A stretch of 7,081 nucleotides of DNA from Thermogutta sp. (GTDB lineage Bacteria > Planctomycetota > Planctomycetia > Pirellulales > Thermoguttaceae): positions 1 to 7,081 of the forward strand of contig JAAZNR010000275.1 in NCBI GenBank assembly GCA_012798155.1. The letters are read 5' to 3'. A program made the position numbers and the translations under genes. Positions 4,892-7,081 of the stretch are shown here, piece by piece. The stretch's first letter is position 1. Each line of letters starts with the position of its first letter. Under the pieces are notes generated by a model, which saw only the letters and a list, made by a program, of their open reading frames with translations, made no database searches and was not told where the DNA came from.

Positions 4892-5950
4892 ATGCGGCGA
4901 TTCGGCGGTTTCGACGAAGCCCGTTTGCGGGAGTGGCTGGAGCGGTTTTCCAACCTCCGCATCGGCGTGCTGGGCGATTTCTTCTTGGATAAATACTTGG
5001 ATGTCGATCCAAACCTGCAAGAGACCAGCGTGGAGACGGGCAAGCCCGCCCATCAGGTAGTTCGGGTCCGCCACAGCCCGGGGGCGGCCGGCACCGTCGT
5101 TTGTAATTTGTCGGCCCTGGGGGTGGGCGTGATCGAAGCCGTAGGATTCACGGGCGACGACGGCGAGGCCTACGATCTCCGGAAAGATTTGACGGCTCTG
5201 CGGTGCTCGACGCGGCATTTGCATGTCGTTCCCGATCGCATGACGCCCACGTACACCAAACCTCGGGACGCCGGCGATCCGACGCTCCAAGGCGAGCATT
5301 CGCGGTACGATCACAAGAACCGCGAGCCGTTGCCGGACGAGGTCTTACGGCGGATTGCGCAGTCCGTGGACTACCTTCTTCCGACCCTCGACGCACTGAT
5401 CGTGCTGGATCAAGTCGAGGAAGAGGATTGCGGCGTCATCACCGCGGCGATGCGGCAGTTTTTAACGGAGCGGGCGGCGATCTGGCCGGGCGTCGTCTTC
5501 TGGGCCGATAGTCGCCGCCGCATTCGCCGATTTCGCGGCCTGATCGCCAAGTGCAATCAGCTCGAATTGTTGGGGCATTCTCCCCAGGCGGACGCGGCGG
5601 AACCCCCGTGGGACGCTTTGTTGCCGGCGCTCCGCGATCTGCGCGAGGCCAACGCCGCGCCGGTGGTGGTGACTTTGGGCGCCGCAGGCATGCTGGTCAG
5701 CGATCCGGAGCCGATCTGGGTCCCCGGCGTGCCGCTGCCGGGTTCTGTGGATCCAACGGGCGCGGGCGACAGCGCCAGCGCCGCCGCGGTCGCCGCCTTG
5801 GCATGCGGAGCGTCCCTGCCGGAAGCCGCCCTGCTGGGGAATTTGGCGGCCTCGATCACCGTCCGGCAGTTGGCAACGACGGGAACCGCGCGGCCGGAGG
5901 AACTCGCTCCGAGCTTGAGGCTTTGGCGCGAATCGCAGGCGGGCGGATAG
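4892..5950 (+). CDS. PfkB/ribokinase-family sugar kinase, HldE (RfaE) kinase-domain-like
   Basis: This is a 352-aa cytoplasmic kinase expected to move the ATP gamma-phosphate to a sugar or sugar phosphate. ATG at 4892 is chosen because GGGG (4882-4885) lies 6 nt upstream; GTG at 4880 is in frame but has no ribosome-binding site. The layout matches the heptose-7-phosphate kinase branch of PfkB: GDFFLDKY at 28-35, PGAAGTVVCNLSALG from 63, ADSR at 205-208, KCNQLE at 220-225, and the anion-hole/catalytic signature DPTGAGD at 287-293, with D293 the expected base. PGAAGT replaces the usual GGAAN, so the sugar site may differ. There is no nucleotidyltransferase domain, unlike full-length HldE. The substrate is not known and I give no gene symbol. 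It sits 39 nt after the TIM-barrel gene and 43 nt before the sulfatase. Confidence 0.85.
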   Translation: MRRFGGFDEARLREWLERFSNLRIGVLGDFFLDKYLDVDPNLQETSVETGKPAHQVVRVRHSPGAAGTVVCNLSALGVGVIEAVGFTGDDGEAYDLRKDLTALRCSTRHLHVVPDRMTPTYTKPRDAGDPTLQGEHSRYDHKNREPLPDEVLRRIAQSVDYLLPTLDALIVLDQVEEEDCGVITAAMRQFLTERAAIWPGVVFWADSRRRIRRFRGLIAKCNQLELLGHSPQADAAEPPWDALLPALRDLREANAAPVVVTLGAAGMLVSDPEPIWVPGVPLPGSVDPTGAGDSASAAAVAALACGASLPEAALLGNLAASITVRQLATTGTARPEELAPSLRLWRESQAGG

Positions 5951-5980
5951 TCGCCTTCCGCCCCCGTTTTCGCAAACCGA

Positions 5981-5988
5981 AGAGGAGG
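5981..5988 (+). promoter_or_regulatory. Shine-Dalgarno that fixes the sulfatase start
   Basis: AGAGGAGG ends 5 nt before ATG at 5994. It is strong evidence for this start even though it gives an unusually long segment before the hydrophobic signal. The in-frame TTG codons further on have no such site. Confidence 0.8.
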
Positions 5989-5993
5989 CACCG

Positions 5994-7081
<1,088 letters not shown>

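Noticed and set aside
4163..5314. 383-codon minus-strand open frame opposite the TIM-barrel and kinase genes
   Set aside because: It spans two well-supported plus-strand genes and the gap between them, with no recognisable domain.

Overview
The window is GC-rich bacterial DNA that most resembles a planctomycete, probably of the Pirellulales/Thermoguttaceae type. The reasons are an Lpg1974-type outer-membrane beta-barrel end, a primary sigma factor with a long acidic head and a large insert, a Tat-exported TIM-barrel sugar epimerase-like protein, and a Cys-type sulfatase with an export signal. The placement comes from reading protein families by eye, not from a search. All recognisable genes lie on the + strand.

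Layout. 2-649: C-terminal part of an outer-membrane beta-barrel protein, entering from the left. 650-1752: about 1.1 kb with no convincing gene. It holds a terminator-like hairpin, four 16-bp tandem units with a G-quadruplex pattern, two copies of a 39-bp hairpin-forming repeat, a nested inverted repeat between those copies, and a good sigma-70-type promoter (1373-1401) whose -10 region lies in a pair of 17-bp direct repeats. A long GC-rich leader follows. 1753-3570: primary sigma factor rpoD/sigA. 3571-3961: non-coding, with a small hairpin, a perfect 15-bp inverted repeat, a candidate promoter and a leader with two competing hairpins. 3962-4852, 4892-5950 and 5994-7081 (cut by the right edge): TIM-barrel isomerase/epimerase-like protein, PfkB/HldE-like sugar kinase and sulfatase, with gaps of 39 and 43 nt, so probably one operon.

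How the genes may work together. rpoD appears to be its own transcription unit. The three downstream genes look like an accessory carbohydrate module: an exported sulfatase could remove sulfate from a glycan, an exported or membrane-attached TIM-barrel protein could act on a sugar, and a cytoplasmic kinase could phosphorylate a sugar. The two enzyme types act in different compartments and no transporter is visible, so a single pathway is only an inference. The most unusual material is non-coding: the layered repeats before rpoD, a strong Shine-Dalgarno sequence out of frame with rpoD, and the competing hairpins before the operon. I found no rRNA, tRNA, CRISPR array, transposase or convincing new multi-gene system.
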